Of a stretch of 64,000 nt of DNA, positions 22,528 to 34,261 are shown in pieces. A program made the position numbers and the translations under genes. This DNA is from Azadirachta indica. Taxonomy: Eukaryota > Streptophyta > Magnoliopsida > Sapindales > Meliaceae. The stretch is from positions 1,371,026-1,435,025 of the forward strand of contig CM040444.1 of assembly GCA_022749755.1 (NCBI GenBank). Reading direction: 5' to 3'. The notes beneath the pieces are model-generated. The model was not told the origin of the DNA. It was given only the letters and a program-made list of their open reading frames with translations, and made no database searches. Each line of letters starts with the position of its first letter. Positions within the stretch are counted from its first letter, which is position 1.

Positions 22528-23990
22528 TTAATTAGAACTCGTGGCTTTTGGGTTACTTGTTTTTAATGCTTCTAATTCACTTTGTAATGACTTCAACTTT
22601 TCTTGCATTTGTTGATTTTCCTCCAACATCCTTTTATTTTGTTCAATCAATAAATGCTGATGCTCTTGCATCATCTTTTGTTGCTCCTCAAAATAATGAT
22701 TACGTTTAGACATGTGAAAATAACTAGATGGAGTGATGGAATGACAACTCCTCTAACACTTCCTGAATGCTCAGGAGTTTGTAATGCCATTGTAAGAATG
22801 TCATTGTTGCCATCAACGCAAACATTCCTCAATTTAACTTATTTCGTAATTTTTTCCTATCAAAAGTATAGACAAATAGTTTTTTTTTTTAAAAAAAGAA
22901 TTAAGATGAAAGCCAATATAAATAAAAACTTTTAATAAAAATTAAATACTTTTTATTTAATTATTAATATAAATTATATATAAATAAGTGCAACATTAAT
23001 AACAAACTTACAATTCTTTCTACACATAATTTGACATTCTCGTTATCATATTTTATTTTCTTATTTTGATGAGCAAGCATCCAAATAACGGAACGGTCAA
23101 TTTGTTCATCTGTTTCAAGTTCACGTATCTGTAGACATTCAAATCCAAATTTATAAAATACTTTACATTAAATAAATTGATCAATAATTTAAACACTAAC
23201 CAATTCATCTTTCTTATTTGCATATCCAAGACATGAAAGTCGATATCTATATTTGTTTTGTCTCTGCCTCTCTTGTTGAACTTTTCTATGGCTCTATATA
23301 TATCATTACAACAATATAGTAAGAATTTTAAGTTTAAATTAAATTAAATTAAATATAAAAAAATTTAAATTACCTCACAAGAAAATCTTCTGCCAATCTA
23401 CTCTTTACAAATGATTGCCAATGTGATTATTTAATAAATTTTTAGTGTGTCGGTGGTTTTTTCAAACTAGCAGGGTTATTTCTGTGTGGCAATATATATT
23501 TCGATGTAAGACGATTTTTAAAAACTTTCCATCTTTCTGCTACTCTAGATAAAGCCTTTTTCTTATAAGCTTTATCAATATCACATGCCATCTACAAACA
23601 ATAGCATGAAATAAAAATTTAAAATAAATTAATTATTATAAAAATAATAAAACAATGATAATTAAGAATTGACATATGTTAAACCTCAATGCAACTCCAT
23701 ATATTTTCTTTAAATTCTTTTGGCATCCTGAACCATGTGCAATATGTGATTAGAACTATTGTATGTGCCAATATACCAATTAAGCTTCCCAACTTTTTTG
23801 ATGTTTTACCTATTGGTTGACTTTTCTTATTAAATACAATAAGTATCCTATAGCCATCACTTTTTTCTTTCGTAAGCTCTGGCAAAGTCGTTTGATTTCT
23901 GTCATTTCTTTTCCTCAAAAAATTTTCTGGAGAAGTTCCTACATCATCATGGTTGTCTTCCTGGAAAAAGGTCATGATACTAAAAACAGA
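22528..23990 (-). pseudogene. CACTA second gene, Ptta/En/Spm-type (Transposase_24-like)
   Basis: On the minus strand the pieces read, in order: a segment with GYRILIVFN...GKTSKKLGSLIG and FKENIWSCIEV (24,008-23,679); a segment with RWKVFKNRLTSKYI and PHRNNPASLKKPP (about 23,595-23,430); short pieces near 23,290 and 23,130 (DEQIDRSVIWMLAHQ); and a glutamine-rich coiled coil with EEQQKMMQEHQHLL ending at 22,528. This order and wording match the plant Ptta/En/Spm transposase family that accompanies TNP2 in CACTA elements, probably a DNA-binding protein acting at the element ends. Introns separate the pieces. Stops (for example TGA near 23,681 and after the PP block) and missing start context make it a pseudogene. 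Further decayed coding-like sequence may continue to about 21,700. Confidence 0.7.
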
Positions 23991-24574
23991 AAAATAAAAA
24001 AAAAACATGTGAGTGATACTAGTAAAAATATAATTAATTCAGCACTTTAAGATAAAATAAATCTTACGTACTAAATAAAATTTAGGATATGTTAATTACT
24101 AATGAATAAAATTTAGAATATCTTAATTACTAAGGTAATGTCTATAAAACTTAAAAAATAATTTATATAAATATATTCAAGTTGTAACCAACAGATATAT
24201 ATTTATATTACTAACAGTTATTTTAATAATCAACAATATAATTATATCATTAATTGTATTAAGCGAGTAATATCAATTACTATTAACCTACCAATAAATG
24301 ACTCAAAAAAATGAGAATATTAACTAAATTAAACTAAATTAAGGTTCTCACCACTGCATTATGAGTTTTTAAGAATGTAAAAAATAAAGCAAGAGGTTTA
24401 CTTTATAATTTACAAATAAAAATAAAGTAAATTGTTGTTTCTTCATTCACAGCCAGCAAAAAACTTAGCAGTAAGGTTACAAAAGTAATTGCAAACAATG
24501 TTAAATTTAAAAAATAGTAGCATTTAAAGCCGGTAACATACATCAATATTTACTATAAAAAGCTGAAAAATCTG

Positions 24575-24579
24575 TAAAA
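24575..24579. repeat. TAAAA target duplication of copia 3, left
   Basis: TAAAA directly before the 5' LTR; repeated at 29,820-29,824 after the 3' LTR. Confidence 0.9.
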
Positions 24580-24804
24580 TGTTAGAATGTACAGCTATTA
24601 TAATCTCAGATTATTAGGAATGAATTAATGTGTGTATAATTTAAGTAGAAAAGAGATTCAAATCTTTTCAATTATAGGATTGATTACGGTAGATAGCTTC
24701 CTTTTTAATTCCTAGAGAATTCTTTTTATAGTCCCTTAAGGCTGTGTACATGGAAGTGTTTTTCAGATCTAATAAAATTATCTTTTTCCTCCTATTTTTC
24801 AACA
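24580..24804 (+). repeat. Copia 3 5' LTR
   Basis: TGTTAGAATGTACAGC...TTCAACA, 225 bp, matching the 3' LTR apart from about seven substitutions and a 4-bp extra AATG-type stretch near 24,630. Confidence 0.95.
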
Positions 24805-24816
24805 TGGTATCAGAGC
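24805..24816 (+). other. Copia 3 primer-binding site (tRNA-iMet)
   Basis: TGGTATCAGAGC, the exact initiator-Met tRNA complement, directly after the LTR. Confidence 0.95.
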
Positions 24817-24975
24817 TCTAGGCTATTTTTTTTCTGGTTTCATTCGTTTTCTTTTTGTTCCAGCCTTCATTGCTGTGTTTTCATAACTGGCCTTTATTGC
24901 CAAAGTTTAATCTCTTAAGTTCTTCTCTTCTGATTAAAAGCCTAGTTTCTCTCTTATTTCCCATTCCGAAACATC

Positions 24976-25898
24976 ATGTCTGCCTCTGAGATTACAAATG
25001 CTTCTGTCCAATCTGACGAAGTTAATTCAAGACAAGCGATAGGCAATCTACAGAATGTTCGAGCAACATATAGGCTAAATGGTAAGAATTATTTAAAATG
25101 GTCCCAATTTGTTCGGACTTATTTAAAGGGCAAAGAAAGGCTCAGCCATCTTCTAGGAACAGGACCAAAGAAAGGAGACCCGGGATTTGATGCATGGGAT
25201 GAGACAGATTCTATGATTGTATCTTGGCTATGGGATTCAATGGATCCTGAGATCAGTGATACCTGCATGTTTTTGACTACTGCAAAAGAGATCTGTGACT
25301 TAATTCAACAGACTTATTCAAAAGCCCGAGATGCTGCCCAAGTGTATGAGATTAAAGTCAAGATGGGTGCAACCAAACAAGGAAGCAAATCAGTAACTGA
25401 GTATGCAAATTCTCTGAAAAATCTATGGCAGGAACTAGATCATTATCGGGTGATAGATGTGAAATGCGCAGAAGATGCTGCAACTTTGAAAATTTTCATT
25501 GAGAAAGATCAAGTCTATGATTTACTAGCTGGACTTAATCTTGAATTTGATCAGGTGAGGGTTCAGATTCTTGGCAAAGGAGAGACGCCATCGTTGGAGG
25601 AGACAATTCTCTAATTCGAGGAAAGGAAAGTCGAAGGGGTGTTATGCTTGAACCTCAAGTCCTCGAAGGATTAGCCTTGGTTACTAAAACTGAACAACAG
25701 CAAACACAAGAAAGTGGAAAAGCAGACCTGCCCAAATTTTCAGGAAAAGACAACAAAGATAACCGAGACAACCTTTGGTGTACCTACTGCAAGAAACCAA
25801 GGCATACTAAAGAACGTTGCTGGAAATTGAATGGCAAGCCATCGACTTCAAGCAAAGAATGGGGTTATCGAGGAGGGCAGCAAAGATTTCACAACTAA
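24976..25898 (+). pseudogene. Copia 3 gag with CCHC knuckle, frameshifted
   Basis: ATG at 24,976 opens a 212-codon frame with the gag N-terminal blocks YRLNGKNYLKWSQFVRTYLKG and DSMIVSWLWDSM, then the retrotransposon gag domain (TYSKARDAAQVYEI, SVTEYANSLKNLW). It ends at a stop at 25,612-25,614. The protein continues in another frame from about 25,615, giving VMLEP and the knuckle CTYCKKPRHTKERC near 25,778-25,820. It ends at TAA 25,896-25,898, itself an in-frame lesion because the same frame continues into the protease. One indel near 25,610 thus cuts gag. Confidence 0.9.
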
Positions 25899-27455
25899 GC
25901 TCATCTAACAGAGCAATTAAGTCAAGGTGACAAACAAAAGCAAGAAGGATTCAGCAGTGAGGAAATTGAAAAACTCAGAAACTTGATAGGATCTTTAAGA
26001 AATCCTTCTAGCACATGTTCATTGGCACTCTCTGGTAAGTCCCCATTCTCCTCTGGATTTCATGTCTCAGAAAAGTGTTTTGACAACTCCTGGATAATTG
26101 ATTCGGGCGCTATTGACCACATGACCTATTCTTCACAATATTTTAGTACCTATAAACCATGTCCAAGCAGTAGGAAAATTGTTGTAGCAAATGGTTCTCT
26201 TGCTACTATTGCAGGTTTTGGGGATATTTGTGTCACACCTTCTATTATTCTAAAAGATGTCCTTCATGTGCCAAAGTTGTCTGCCAATCTTGTTTCAATT
26301 CAAAAACTTACAAAAGACCTAAGATGTCATGCAAATTTCTGTCCGTCTTATTGTGTTTTTCAGGACCAGGATTCGGGGAGGAGGATTGGACTTGCTAAGA
26401 AGAAGAATGGACTATACTATCTCAAAACACCCAGTCCCTCAAAGAAAAACATGAATAAATTGTTCGTTTCCCTACTTAGTTCCTCAAATAAAGACACCAT
26501 TTGGCTTTATCACTTTCATCTTGGTCATCCGTCATTTAAAGTTTTAAAAGTTTTGTTTCCTACTTTGTTTAAGGGATTAGATCTTACAAATTTTCATTGT
26601 GATGTTTGTGAGCTTGCAAAACATACTCGTGTATCTTTTCCTATTAGTAATGATAGATGTTCTCATCCTTTTGATTTGATTCACGGTGATATTTGATTCA
26701 CGGTGATTTGTTTCTCTAATTGATGATTGTACTCGTGTCACCTGGATTTTTTTGCTCAAACATAAATCTGATGTAGGTAGTGTTGTTTCTAATTTCCATT
26801 CAATGGTTCAAAATCAATTTGGGGTAAAAATTAAAAGATTTAGGTCTGACAATGCACGAGATTTTTTTTATCAAGTTTTATCTTCCTACTTTCAAAAGGA
26901 GGGAATCATTCATGAGTCATCATGCATAAACACACCACAGCAAAACAGAGTTGCAGAAAGGAAAAATGGCCATTTACTTAACACCACTCGAGCATTATTA
27001 TTTCATGGGAATGTTCCGAAAAACTATTGGGGGAAGCTGTCCTTACTGCCACACACATAATTAATAGACTACCCTCAACAGTATTAGATTTTAGAACTCC
27101 CGTGGAAGTCCTTTCTAACTTTTATTCACACTTCAAAACTTCAAATGGTCTTATACCTAAAGTCTTTGGGTGTACTTTTTTTGTTCACCTTCATAGTCAC
27201 AACAGAGGAAAATTAGATCCTAGAGCAATCAAATGTGTGTTTATTGGCTATTCATCTACACAAAAGGGATACAAATGTTATCACCCTTCTTCAAGAAAGT
27301 TTTACATATCTGCAAATGTTACCTTTGTTGAAAACAAACCTTTTTTCACACACTCTAATCTTCAAGGGGAGATTTCACTAATAGAAGATAAAAACTTTGA
27401 CTTTGGCTCTCTTGATCTATCATCGGCTCCATTTAATTCTCAAGATCCTCACTAA
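25899..27455 (+). pseudogene. Copia 3 protease and integrase, broken
   Basis: The protease motif IDSGAIDHMT (D-S-G-A) lies near 26,097-26,126. The post-protease DVLHVPKLSANLVSI block and an integrase HHCC region (HFHLGHPSFKVLK, CDVCELAKH) follow. At about 26,675-26,720 the 13-bp GATTCACGGTGAT is doubled and the DIWGP-to-FIDD region is lost, shifting the frame. The core resumes at 26,752 with RSDNARDF and NTPQQNRVAERK. A one-base loss in a G run near 27,030 shifts it again into 27,027-27,455 (HIINRLPS, VFIGYSSTQKGYKCY). Confidence 0.9.
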
Positions 27456-27620
27456 AATGTCATAGTTGAGTCCACTAAACCTGTATCTGTCCAACCTGTG
27501 TCAGAGTTAGTCCCAAAATTTACTGAACCTCTATCTACCCAATCTTTGCTAGGGTCAATCCCAGAATCTGTCCCTACTTAAGTTTCTATACCTATTTATG
27601 ATTCTTATAGATTTCCACAG

Positions 27621-29591
27621 ATGTTTTCAAGAAGAACAAGTGTTCCTGATCCAATACAAGTCCAAGATTCCAATCCGAGCTCTCCTAAGGAAAATACAAT
27701 AAGTTCTGACTCAACTTTGCATACACAACCTGCTGAACCACACACAATAGAGTCTGATTTGCCTACTTTGCATGCACAACCTACTGAACCACACACAACA
27801 GGGTGTGATTTGCCTACTTCACATATACAACCTGCTGCACCACACACAAAAGGGTCTAATTTGCCTACTTCGCATGCACAACCTGTTGAACCACACACAA
27901 TAAATTCAAATTCTGATTTGCCTATTGCTATAATAAAGGGCATCAGAGAATGCACAAAAAGGCCTTTATACCCATTATCTCACTATGTGTCTCTTAAACA
28001 TCTTTCACCATCCTATAGGAATTTTATCATGAGTCTACATACTATATCTGTCCCTAACACTTTATCTGAGGCATTATCCAAAAAGGAATGGAGGAATGCT
28101 ATGAGAGAAGAGATGGATGCGTTGGAAAAAAACAAGACATGGGAGATCGTTAATCAACCAAAAGCGAAACTTTTGGTAGGATGTAAGTGGGTGTTCACTT
28201 TGAAATACAAGGCTGACGGTTTACTTGAAAGATATAAAGTGAGGTTGGTTGCAAAGGGCTACACTCAAACATATGGCGTTGATTATCAAGAGACATTTGC
28301 TCCCGTAGCTAAGATGAATACAGTGAGGATTTTACTATCATTGGCAGCCCATTTTAATTGGCAACTCCAACAGTATGATGTGAAGAACGCCTTTTTACAC
28401 GGAGATTTAGAAGAAGAAGTATATATGAGCATACCGCCAGGCTTTGGAGGAGAGGAAACCACTAATAAGGTGTGTAGACTACGAAAGGCTCTATATGGAC
28501 TCAAGCAATCTCCTAGAGCTCGGTTTGGGAGATTTGCTAAAGTAATGAAATCCACAGGTTTTAAACAAAGTCAAGGAGATCACAAATTGTTCATCAAGCA
28601 CTCTAACTCAGGGGGAGTTACAGTTCTTTTGGTATATGTTGATGATATAATTGTTACTGGAAATGATGAGAAAGAGAAACAAGTTCTGAAAGAGTGTTTA
28701 ATGAAGGAATTTGAGATAAAAGAGCTTGGTAGATTAAAATATTTTCTTGAGATTAAGGTTGCATATTCAAGAGAGGGCATCTTTATTTCACAACAAAAGT
28801 ATGTGACAGACCTATTAAAGGAAACAGGAAAGCTTGCTTGTAAACTAGTAGCTACTCCTATTGAGCCTAACCATAAACTTGGGGAATCAAAAGAAGATAC
28901 AACTGTAGATAAAGAAATGTATCAAAAGTTGGTAGGGAAGCTTATCTATCTTGCTCATACCCGACCAGACATAGCATATTCAGTAAGTGTGATTAGTCAG
29001 TTTATGCATGATCCAAGGGAGGTACATTTGCAAGCTGCCTATCGAATACTTCATTACTTGAAAGACAGCCCAGGTAAAGGAATTTTGTTCAAAAGAAAAG
29101 CTGAACTGACTCTAGAAGTCTATACAGATGCTGATTATGCAGGATCATCCATGGATAGGAGGTCTACTTTTGGCTATTGCATGTTTCTTGGGGGTAATTT
29201 GGTAACATGGAGAAGTAAAAAACAAAATGTTGTGGCAAGGTCTAGCGTAGAATCAGAGTTCAGAGCAATGGCTCAAGGCGTGTATGAATTATTATGGTTG
29301 AAAATCATCCTAGATGATTTAAAGATCAAGTGGGAAAGATCTATGAAGCTTTATTGTGATAACAAGTCAGCAATAAACATTGTTCATAATCCTGTTCAAC
29401 ATGACAGGACAAAACACATTGAGATAGACCGACATTTCATCAAGGAAAAGTTAGAATGTGGCCTGATCTGTATGTCGTATGTACCTTCTCGAAATCAATT
29501 GGCAGATGTCTTGACCAAAGGACTCAACAGTGCAAATTTTCATGAGATTATTTCCAAGTTGGGAATGGAAGATATCTATTCTCCAGCTTGA
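27621..29591 (+). CDS. Copia 3 reverse transcriptase-RNase H, intact 656-codon frame
   Basis: An uninterrupted frame covers the integrase C-tail, RT and RNase H. RT blocks are WRNAMREEMDALEKNKTW, GCKWVFTLKYKADG, YKVRLVAKGYTQ, DVKNAFLHGDLEEEVYM, the catalytic LLVYVDDIIVTGND (about 28,625-28,670) and YFLEIKVAYSREG. RNase H carries YTDADYAGS, SSVESEFRAMA and the end block HFIKEKLE...QLADVLTKGL, with the expected D-E-D acidic residues visible. The N-terminal 100 codons contain four copies of a 17-residue repeat (27,720-27,923). In a live copia this is the 3' part of one gag-pol polyprotein, so the assigned start is only the start of the surviving frame. Expression would depend on the upstream broken frames. 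Confidence 0.9.
   Translation: MFSRRTSVPDPIQVQDSNPSSPKENTISSDSTLHTQPAEPHTIESDLPTLHAQPTEPHTTGCDLPTSHIQPAAPHTKGSNLPTSHAQPVEPHTINSNSDLPIAIIKGIRECTKRPLYPLSHYVSLKHLSPSYRNFIMSLHTISVPNTLSEALSKKEWRNAMREEMDALEKNKTWEIVNQPKAKLLVGCKWVFTLKYKADGLLERYKVRLVAKGYTQTYGVDYQETFAPVAKMNTVRILLSLAAHFNWQLQQYDVKNAFLHGDLEEEVYMSIPPGFGGEETTNKVCRLRKALYGLKQSPRARFGRFAKVMKSTGFKQSQGDHKLFIKHSNSGGVTVLLVYVDDIIVTGNDEKEKQVLKECLMKEFEIKELGRLKYFLEIKVAYSREGIFISQQKYVTDLLKETGKLACKLVATPIEPNHKLGESKEDTTVDKEMYQKLVGKLIYLAHTRPDIAYSVSVISQFMHDPREVHLQAAYRILHYLKDSPGKGILFKRKAELTLEVYTDADYAGSSMDRRSTFGYCMFLGGNLVTWRSKKQNVVARSSVESEFRAMAQGVYELLWLKIILDDLKIKWERSMKLYCDNKSAINIVHNPVQHDRTKHIEIDRHFIKEKLECGLICMSYVPSRNQLADVLTKGLNSANFHEIISKLGMEDIYSPA
27720..27923 (+). 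repeat. Four tandem 51-bp units in copia 3 pol
   Basis: Units begin at 27,720, 27,771, 27,822 and 27,873. Each encodes a variant of HxQPxEPHTxxSDLPTS. The period is a multiple of three, so the frame is kept. Confidence 0.9.
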
Positions 29592-29598
29592 GGGGGAG
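29590..29598 (+). other. Copia 3 polypurine tract
   Basis: GAGGGGGAG immediately before the 3' LTR, just after the pol stop codon. Confidence 0.85.
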
Positions 29599-29819
29599 TG
29601 TTAGAATGTACAGCTATTATAATCCCAGATTATTAGGAATGAATTTGTGTATAATTTAAGTAGGAAAGAGATTCAAATCTTTTCAATTATAGGATTGATT
29701 ATGGTAGATAGTTTCCTTTTTAATTCCTAGAGAATTCTTTGTATAGTCCCTTAAGGCTGTGTACATGGAAATGTTTTTCAGATCTAATAAAATTATCTTT
29801 TTCCTCCTATTTTTTAACA
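29599..29819 (+). repeat. Copia 3 3' LTR
   Basis: TGTTAGAATGTACAGC...TTTTAACA, 221 bp, followed by the TAAAA target duplication at 29,820-29,824. Confidence 0.95.
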
Positions 29820-29824
29820 TAAAA

Positions 29825-30890
29825 ACAATTTCAAAACTTACATAGAAGACCAAGTTGCTGTCGTAGTTCTAGAGACTAGTGATGAGAAGCTTATGTGCCT
29901 TTTTCCTCCTTTTGCGTAATTCTTGGCGAAATCTCAATGTTCTCAATATTTTGGATTATGAGCTTTCTAAGAATCTAAATCCTCTAATCGGTGAAGCTGA
30001 AGGCAGAAAAAATAAAATTAAAACAAGAGAAAGATTGAGTAGCAAGCAGTAAGCTGTATAGTAGTACTTTCTGTCAGTGAGCACAATTGTAAGCATTAAA
30101 GAGAGTAGTAAAAGCGTTGAAACAAGGTAGCAGTATAGAAAGAAGTTGAAAAATCCGCAAAAATATATATATATTTTAAATAATCAAAATAATATATTAT
30201 TAAATAATAAGGAAGCCTAGGAAAGACACAAAGAAGTTATAAAGCAATTGCAGAAGCAGCATTGAAAGATGCAACAGCCACAAATTAAAAGAAAAAAAAT
30301 GCGAAAACCACTAGCAACAGCATCAGTATCAGCAACCAACAGGAGAAGGGAAGAATAAAATGCCAGTACTAGTAGCAGGAATGGCACTTGAAATTGAATT
30401 CATCAGCAGGAAACCAAAAACGGAAAGCAAACTCCAAAAAAACAACCCAAGCAATGGAGCAGCAGATCAATAACAAGGTAAAAGCAATAAGTTGTAGAGG
30501 AGAAAGATTGATTCCAGCAATAGTACATAACTTTATTTATATTAATCTTATAATAATTTTATTTATATTAACTACCTTTAATAATTTTGTTTCTAACTCT
30601 TTATTATCTTTCAATAATTTTTAATAATTATGTTTCTAACTTTTTTTGTTTAATTACTATTTATATTCAAATCTAGATCTCGGTTTTCAATGTGTAATTT
30701 AGATTTTTTTTTATTTTCATGATCAATTTAATTGTTGTGATTATCTTTTCAATTTTTTTTTTAATTTTGGTATTTCTACGTTATGAGCTTGTATTTAACA
30801 TCAAGGCCTTTTAAACTTCTTATTCATTTTTTTATTTCATCACTTTAATCAATTGCTTAGAGATTTATTTAAAAAAAAATGTATTGACTA
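29825..30890 (-). promoter_or_regulatory. Probable 5' region of CACTA second gene, duplicated upstream segment
   Basis: Before copia 3 inserted, this stretch lay directly upstream of the minus-strand second CACTA gene. Two parts match the sequence upstream of TNP2. Bases 29,835-29,900 match 34,262-34,330 (CTTACA..GAAGACCAA, AGTGATGAGAAGCTTA). Bases about 30,505-30,660 match 34,355-34,880 in blocks (CAGCAATAGTA, TATTAACTACCTTTAATAAT). Both contain irregular AGCAGCAA-rich tracts. A shared leader or promoter is an inference. Confidence 0.45.
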
Positions 30891-31279
30891 ATAATTTTAA
30901 TCAAAACAAAGCAGCAACAAAAGAACACCAGAATAGCATGAAGCTAACAAATATATACTAAACAACCGCTCCAACAAAATTCAAGCTCTATCAGAAGATC
31001 AACATATGACTATAGCACAGCCCAACAACAGTGAAGTGTATCCATAATAATCTAAAACCAATTCCTCTTTTGAAGAACTTTTCTATATCATTTTGGTTGA
31101 CTCCATGGAAAAAAGCCATGATACTGCAAACAATTTTTTAAAAAAAAAAGGTTAGCCATGCTATTTAAAATATATAATTTATTCAACACTTCAAAGTAAA
31201 ATAATATAAATGAATAAAATTTATGATATCTTAATAAAAAAATGCTTAAAAACAAAATGAAGAAAAAAAATATAAAAAC

Positions 31280-34180
31280 ATGCCTATTTGCTCATAATAT
31301 TTTCAATCCAAGTGCCCTCACAATCTGTACGAGCATAGGTTGCATCATTCTCACTGAATTAATCAATTAATTCTAAATTTGGTAATGAAGGAGTTAAACA
31401 TTGATGCTCCATGATAGTGTCACCTAGCTCATCATTGTCATAGTCATAATCCTTCTGAGGGGGTACTTGTACAATTGACCATCTCAGATCAACTAGATCT
31501 TATATATAAAATATTTGCTTTGCTTGTGATGCCAAAATAAATTGGTCAGATTTATGCCTAATCTTATTAAGGTCAACAATACAAAGCCTAATTCATCTAC
31601 TTTGGTCCCATTACCACTATTCACCCAATCGCACTTAAATATTGGAATTTTAAACTTGTTATAATTTAAATCCCAAATTTCTTGAATAACTTCATAAAAA
31701 GACATATTCGAAATAGTTGGATTTTTATCTTTAGAGCTTGCAATTTGCATAATATTCGCAATTATGCTTACTCCACTATTTTGATGTATACGCTGAGCAT
31801 CTCTTCCTTTTACATGGTAACAACATTTATTGACATCATAACCTTGATATTTTATAACTTCAAATCGTGGTTCATGTGCTATCCACCGTAAGTTCTCCAA
31901 TATATGATTATTTGGATAACTTAACTCATAAGCTATCTGCACATATATAAGCATTATAAAAAATGGTTAATTTTGTATAGATGATTTATTTCGGTGCCTT
32001 AATTTAATAATAAATGTTAACTAGCACTTACTTTATCATGTAACCAATAAATAAACGTGCGGTTGTGCTCATCTGGTAACCATTCCTTTCCTTTAGATTT
32101 TTTTCGATGCTCTACCCTTAATAGCACCATATGTTCCCTAACATATAAAATAAAAGGTAATGTTATATATATAGCTTTAGACCTAGATAATTAATTTTCA
32201 AATAACAAATGAATGAAATTTTACAACTTACTCAATATACGGTTAAACTTCATTTGTGTTTTCTAATACATATCGATGAATTTGCTCCCATTGAATAAGA
32301 TCAATAGTCTCTACCTTACCTCCTGATAGTGGCTTACCAACAGAATCACTTTCGTAAGCTTGACCAGATAGGATTCCAATTACATCTACATTAGATAAGT
32401 ATTATGTGCAAAACTCAATAGCTTCTTCTGCAATGTAACATTCTACAATATATCCTTCTGGACGATTACGATTCCTTACATAATCTTTCAAAACTTTCAT
32501 TAATCGTTCAAATGGGTACATCTATCACAAATAAACTGGTCTGCATAGTTTAACTTCTCTAACAAGATGCACTATTACATGAACCATTATATCGAAAAAT
32601 GACAAAGGAAAATATTTTTCAAGTATACATAAGATCAACATAATATTAGTTTGCATCTCATCAACTTTTTCCACATCCACTGCTTTTTTACATAACATAC
32701 TAAAAAAGAAGCAAAATCTAGTAATTGTAAACCTGACATGCTTAGGTAACACAGAGCGGATTGCCACAGGCAATAATTGTTGCATCAATGTATGACAGTC
32801 GTGATACTTTAGACCATAGAGCTTACAATCTTTCATTGAAACAACATTTCTAAAATTTGATGAGTATCCTTCTAGAACCTTTGCATTAAATAACGTCTTA
32901 AAAATCTTCTTTTTTCATCTGTAGACGTTGTATAACATACTGGAGGTAAAAGTATCCCTTTTGCTGTCTTTGTAGGAGCCAACTCATTCCTTAACCCCAT
33001 CTTTTTAAGATCTAATCGAGATGCAAGTCCATCTTTAGTTTTACCTAAAATGTTCAATAGTGTACCAACTATGTTATCGCATACATTTTTCTCAATATGT
33101 ATAACATCTAAAAGATGTCGAATATGAAAAGATTTCCAATATTCTAACTGAAAAAAGATTGACTTTTTCTTTCAACAACTTTTAGTACTACCATTAGAAC
33201 TTGTAACATGACGCTTGTGTTTTCCTTGAGAAAAATGTACCCCTGCAATTTTTTTTAATATTTCTTCACTTGTTAATGATTTTGGAGCTTTTCTCAATTC
33301 CTGTTCACCATTAAAAGTCTTCTTTTGCTTCTTATACGAATGATGTGGAGGCAAAAATCTTCTATGACCCATATAAGACATCTTTTTACCATGTTTTAAC
33401 CTGCAACAATCGGATTCTTCATTGCACACTAGACATGCATATCCTTTCACTGTATGCTTGGATAAATTGCCATATGCTGGAAAATCATTTATTGTCTATA
33501 GTAATGTTGCTCTTAACTTGAAGTACTCTTTACGATATGCATCATATGCCGAAATACCTTCCTCCTACAGTTGTTTTAGATCATCAATCAGTGGCTGCAA
33601 ATAAACATCAATGTTGTTTCTGAGTTATTTGGGCCCAGATATCAATAAAGTTAGCATCATAAATTTTCTTTTCATACATAACCATGGTGGAAGATTATAA
33701 GTTATCATCACAATAGGCCAACATCTATACCTATTACTAAGAGAACTATGTGGGTTAATTCCATCAGCTGCAAGTGTAAGTCGAAGGTTTCTTGGATCAA
33801 TAGCAAAATCTGGCCAATAGTCATCAACTAACCTCTATGTTAGGGAATCAGAAGGATGTCGTAGTATACCATCAATTTCCCTCACATTAGCATGCCATAT
33901 CAAATTCTTTACTGTTTCTGCACTTTGAAACATTCTTCTAAATCGAGAGATTGGTGGAAAATACCATAAAATCTTGGCGGGCACACCGTTCTTTGGCTCG
34001 GTTGAATTCTTGTTAAGCTTCCATCTTGACACTCCATATTAAGGACATATAGTTGCATCTTGAAATTGTTTTTTGTACAATATACAATCATTGGGACAAG
34101 CAAATTTTAAAAAATTATTTGCGCCTTCTACAAATACATGTGATCTCTTATCCATAGTCATCCAAGATTTATCCATTCTG
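31280..34180 (-). pseudogene. CACTA TNP2-type transposase
   Basis: Read on the minus strand from about 34,160 down, the order of conserved blocks is that of plant TNP2 transposases. These are a KFACPNDCILY-type block with a PKYG cysteine segment (34,110-34,050), RFRRMF (33,945), DPRNLRLTLAADGINPHSSLS (about 33,800-33,740), and LPPWLCMKRKFMMLTLLISGP (33,690-33,630). They continue with HRRFLPPHH, HIEKNVCDNIVGTLL (33,100-33,060) and GLKYHDCHTLMQQLLPVAIR with FFDIMVHVIVHLVREV (32,820-32,540). YPFERLMKVLKDYVRNRNRPEGYI (about 32,520-32,445) and the C-terminal block with YEVIQEIWDLNY, FKCDWV and VDELGF (31,700-31,570) complete the order. At least five stops or frameshifts are visible (for example near 33,630, 33,570, 33,170, 32,880 and 32,520), so no active transposase is made. 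Confidence 0.9.
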
Positions 34181-34261
34181 AAAATATAACCACTAAAAAG
34201 TGTTAATACCAGTATTTCTAATTTATGACAATATATGTTTATATTAGAGATAATATTAGAG

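Larger units (their letters stand above)
24580..29819 (+). mobile_element. Copia element 3, nearly complete Ty1/copia retrotransposon
   Basis: Two LTRs (225 and 221 bp), a perfect 5-bp target duplication, a canonical primer-binding site, a purine tract and gag-protease-integrase-RT-RNase H order make this a full-length copia element nested in the CACTA block. It lies between the second CACTA gene and its likely 5' region. LTRs differ at about seven positions plus one 4-bp indel, so the insertion is fairly recent. Frames are broken in gag, protease and integrase, but RT-RNase H is open. Confidence 0.95.

Noticed and set aside
27720..27923. Possible CRISPR-like or satellite array
   Set aside because: Units are contiguous, coding and in frame within a retrotransposon pol; no spacers.
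27605..27955. 116-codon minus-strand frame with a CGSxGCxCKVGKS repeat
   Set aside because: It is the antisense shadow of the 51-bp repeats in copia 3 pol.
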